DNA of 64,000 nucleotides, taken from Gordionus sp. m RMFG-2023 (taxonomy: Eukaryota > Nematomorpha > Gordioida > Chordodea > Parachordodidae). The notes under the pieces are model-generated. The model was not told the origin of the DNA, did not search any database, and saw only the letters and a program-made list of their open reading frames with translations. This document shows positions 61,458 through 64,000 of this stretch, piece by piece (positions within the stretch are counted from its first letter, which is position 1; every line of letters starts with the position of its first letter). The position numbers and the translations under genes are program-made. The DNA lies in assembly GCF_954871325.1 (NCBI RefSeq), contig NC_088777.1, positions 3,536,509 to 3,600,508 of the forward strand. Direction: 5' to 3'.

Positions 61458-61685
61458 TAGTGTTGTTAAACGGCTCGTTTTGAGCCGATTTTTAAAAACG
61501 GACTGATTCAATATTTCAACCAGAAAAATATTAAGCAAGCCTGAAGATTTTGTACATTAGAAGGCACATAGATCTAGACAATATATTAGTGGAAATTTTG
61601 AAGTTTAGGCAATTATTTTTCTGGCTAAAGTATTGAGTTTGCCGTTTTTAGAAATCGGCTCAAAACGAGCCGTTTAACAACACTA
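61458..61685. repeat. Foldback MITE, family A (best-preserved copy)
   Basis: The ends TAGTGTTGTTAAACGGCTCG and CGAGCCGTTTAACAACACTA are perfect inverted repeats, and the arms stay complementary for most of 228 bp. GTCAGAAT is perfectly duplicated on both sides (61450-61457 and 61686-61693). The best reference copy for the family. Confidence 0.95.
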
Positions 61686-62085
61686 GTCAGAATCTATTTA
61701 GAATTAATTTAGAGAAAGCTTGGTCTGAGACGACATCTTTGAAAAAAAACTTCCAAACATATCCAAATATATATCAGTGATATCACATTGATATCGCTTC
61801 ATTCGGTTTTTCTAACTCGCGAATATCCTTGGCGACCCTAAAAAGTTATTTAAATCAAACTTATATTACAAAATGGTTACGCATCAAACCTTATCATTTA
61901 AATCTGCTATAATGTTTTTAACAGTTGGCCAATATCAGATCCTCCTTCCGCATTCCGCGTGATTTGTATTAAGTTTGTTTTTTTTGCGCCTTGCTTTGCT
62001 CTTTTTTTAGTGGTGTTAGAGGGGATCATTTATTAACCGTTATTTAATAAAATAATAAATGATAAGAATGAAATATACAATAGAT

Positions 62086-62308
62086 AAGTGTTGTGGCTCG
62101 TTTTGAGCCGATTTCTAAAAACAGCCAACTCAAAATTTTAGCCTGAAAAATATTGCCTAAGCCTCGAGATTTCGCTAATAGATTCTTTCTTTTTTTCTTT
62201 CTTTCTTACAAACAAAATCTTCAGGCCTTGCGTAATAGTATTCTGGATGAAATATTGAGTTTAGCCGTTTTTAAAATTCGGCTCAAAACGAACCATTTAA
62301 CAACACTT
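62086..62308. repeat. Foldback MITE, family A
   Basis: It has AAGTGTTGTGGCTCGTTTTG and inverted AACGAACCATTTAACAACACTT ends, with a CTTT microsatellite in the centre. ACAATAGAT is repeated on both sides (62077-62085 and 62309-62317). Confidence 0.85.
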
Positions 62309-62863
62309 ACAATAGATATATATATATGTATCGAAAAATGAATAAATAAGTATTCTCCCATAAATAAAATATTACGTATTACCCAGTTTGAGCAATAAAT
62401 AAAAATAATAATATGTAATTTTGGGATTATTTGAAATCTATGATAATTTCCGAATTCCTCAATTTTGTATCATTTACTGAGGGAGATAATGTAAATTTGA
62501 AAAAAAAGGTTTGAGTTTACAGGAAAATAACATTGATTTGTTAAAATTAGTTGAAAATAGATAGATTTATACATTTTTTTTGTCAAAATTTTAAACTAGC
62601 TTCGAATCAACCACCAGCCATCCTTTATACAAGTAATATCTTTTTTTAAAATACATATTTCTCAATACAATTCCGTTTCATCTTAAAATTAAGAAAGAAA
62701 GAACGTAAAAATAGTTAATTTAGAATATTATTTTATTGGTTTAAAAATCTGGCACGTGTTAAACACATGTGAATCAACTTTTTCGTAGCTGAAAAGGGAT
62801 ACCATTTTTCGCGTTGCATAATATTTATTATTTTATTTATTTTTTTAACTTTAAAAAATAAAG

Positions 62864-63220
62864 CTCCCACCTACAAATCACCCAAAACCAATCCCCTTAG
62901 CCATCTATTCTCCATCGCTCGGAAACCCTCTCTTAAACACGAGGGCCGCACTTTCGTCGTCATAACCGACCCCAGCCTGCCCATCAATCAAAATAACAAC
63001 CTTTACAAGTGCGACTATCCTGGTTGCGAGGCTCAGGGATTGGGCCAGGAGCACATGTTTAACATTGTAAAACCGCACTCAGCCGAGTGCCAAAAGGTCT
63101 ACAGAGCCAGGGAGAAGATGAAGAAGGAGAAATACTACAAGGATACGTCCCTGCATGTCAAGCCCACCGACCTCAAGAACAACCTTATCCAGGACCTCAT
63201 AGGGGTGGTCAGAAATATCG
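62864..63220 (+). CDS. Exon with second WRKY-GCM/FLYWCH-like zinc finger
   Basis: The largest exon candidate (357 bp, GC-rich for the region) follows TTTTTTTAACTTTAAAAAATAAAG. It reads HEGRTFVVITDPSLPINQ, then LYKCDYPGCEAQGLGQEHM and IVKPHSAECQKVYRARE, and a Lys-rich helix-like tail. The C-x4-C (CDYPGC) and following H-x3-C (HSAEC) in a strand-rich context resemble a FLYWCH or WRKY-GCM finger. Entry is phase 1. Exit is phase 1 if ATCG|GTTTAC is used, otherwise a stop is met at 63268-63270. Coding status is strong from composition; the exact family is less sure. Confidence 0.7.
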
Positions 63221-63526
63221 GTTTACAATTAATCATTTGCTTGCTTCCCTACTACATCTTTCTAGCGTGATTTTATTTTAGGGAAAAATTCATCACGTTT
63301 TCTTCTTCTTAGATCTTTTTGATATTGCCGAGACATCGCAATATATATTTGAGATTTTTTAATCATATTAGGTAATAAAACAAAAGTAATTGGGCCAAGA
63401 TGGGGGGGGGGGGGGTAGTTAGGTTTAATAAAAAAAATATATTTAACGTCATTGCATAAAATTAATTTACGTATTCCCTTATTTTTTTTAAAGGCTATTT
63501 AATATGATTAATTTATGAATAAACAG

Positions 63527-63618
63527 ATTACAACGTTAGCATGACGTCCTCTAACACTGCCACTCTCAAGGCCGGTTGCATGATGTCTAATACCTCCGGT
63601 TATTACTATTCGAATTAA
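63527..63618 (+). CDS. Terminal exon of the plus-strand FLYWCH gene
   Basis: After AATAAACAG the frame reads YNVSMTSSNTATLKAGCMM then SNTSGYYYSN and stops at TAA (63616-63618). It is entered in phase 1, fitting the exit at 63220. Ser/Thr/Asn-rich tail. No clear AATAAA was seen close downstream within the window. Confidence 0.55.
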
Positions 63619-63750
63619 CATATGAATGAATGATTACGATAAACCTCTTTTCTAAAATTGTCATATATATTTTGCTATAGCTTTGGCTGGGCGACTTTAA
63701 TTGTAAACTTTATGAAAGCATTAATAACAAATTTAAAAATCTCTTTTAGG

Positions 63751-63950
63751 CGTTGACAAAACCTCAGTCTAAGAGCTTTTTAAAAAAGTGTTAGATCCAA
63801 AGCCAAATATATATTACCCGCCATGGCCTTTAGATTTTGTCAAAAGACCACACTTTTCTGCAATATAAGCCAAATCTCAAGACTTAGGATATTTTTTTGG
63901 ACTAAAATCTTAGTTTAGTCGTTTTTAAATGGAAATTTGCCATGACACTA
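63751..63950. repeat. Foldback MITE, family A (degenerate copy)
   Basis: It keeps AAATCTCAAGACTTAGG, GGACTAAAATCTTAGTTTAG and GACACTA. The left arm is strongly worn. Confidence 0.4.
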
Positions 63951-64000
63951 TGCTCTTTTCCCTTTGAAATCACAAATTTATGGGAGTTCGGAATTCCTCT

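Overview
This window is nuclear DNA of a eukaryote, very AT-rich and repeat-rich. There are no operons or long open reading frames. Coding capacity appears as short GC-richer islands bounded by splice-like sites, separated by long AT-rich stretches full of transposon remains. The transposon set (ZMYM1/DUF4371-type hATs, Mag-like Gypsy elements, Helitron ends, hAT-type foldback MITEs) and a FLYWCH-type zinc finger point to an arthropod. The style recalls a copepod such as a sea louse, but that is a guess from memory and no search was run. One 10-N gap lies at 25320-25329.

Layout. Positions 1 to 23.9 kb are gene-poor. They hold foldback MITEs, two Helitron 3' ends (about 765 and 11723), a nearly full-length but decayed hAT transposon with an 8-bp target duplication (7639-11287), and a 187-bp tandem duplication. 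From 23.9 kb to the right end there is a chain of plus-strand exon candidates: 23891-23956, 28318-28436, 34938-35055, 53366-53533, 55109-55312, 55661-55738, 57521-57589, 58473-58571, 61251-61310, 62864-63220 and 63527-63618. Nearly all junctions are phase 1. Read together the pieces keep one frame and end at a stop, giving about 475 residues without the N-terminus. One exon encodes a clear FLYWCH zinc finger and a later one a second finger of the same broad WRKY-GCM type, so the product is probably a DNA-binding regulator. The first exon of the chain instead resembles the N-terminal strand of PP2A B55 regulatory subunits and may belong to another gene.

The 18-kb gap between exons at 35.1 and 53.4 kb is a transposon-filled intron if the model holds. 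It contains a five-copy 152-bp satellite (39.6-40.4 kb), remains of one Gypsy element (41.6-44.0 kb), and a longer Gypsy fossil with both LTRs (about 46.1-52.0 kb) that carries a second hAT in its integrase region.

The most striking genome-level signal is about 15 copies of a roughly 200-bp foldback MITE, plus two smaller families with related ends. Many copies have recognisable 8-bp target duplications, which places all three with the hAT superfamily. Several lie inside the introns of the plus-strand gene.
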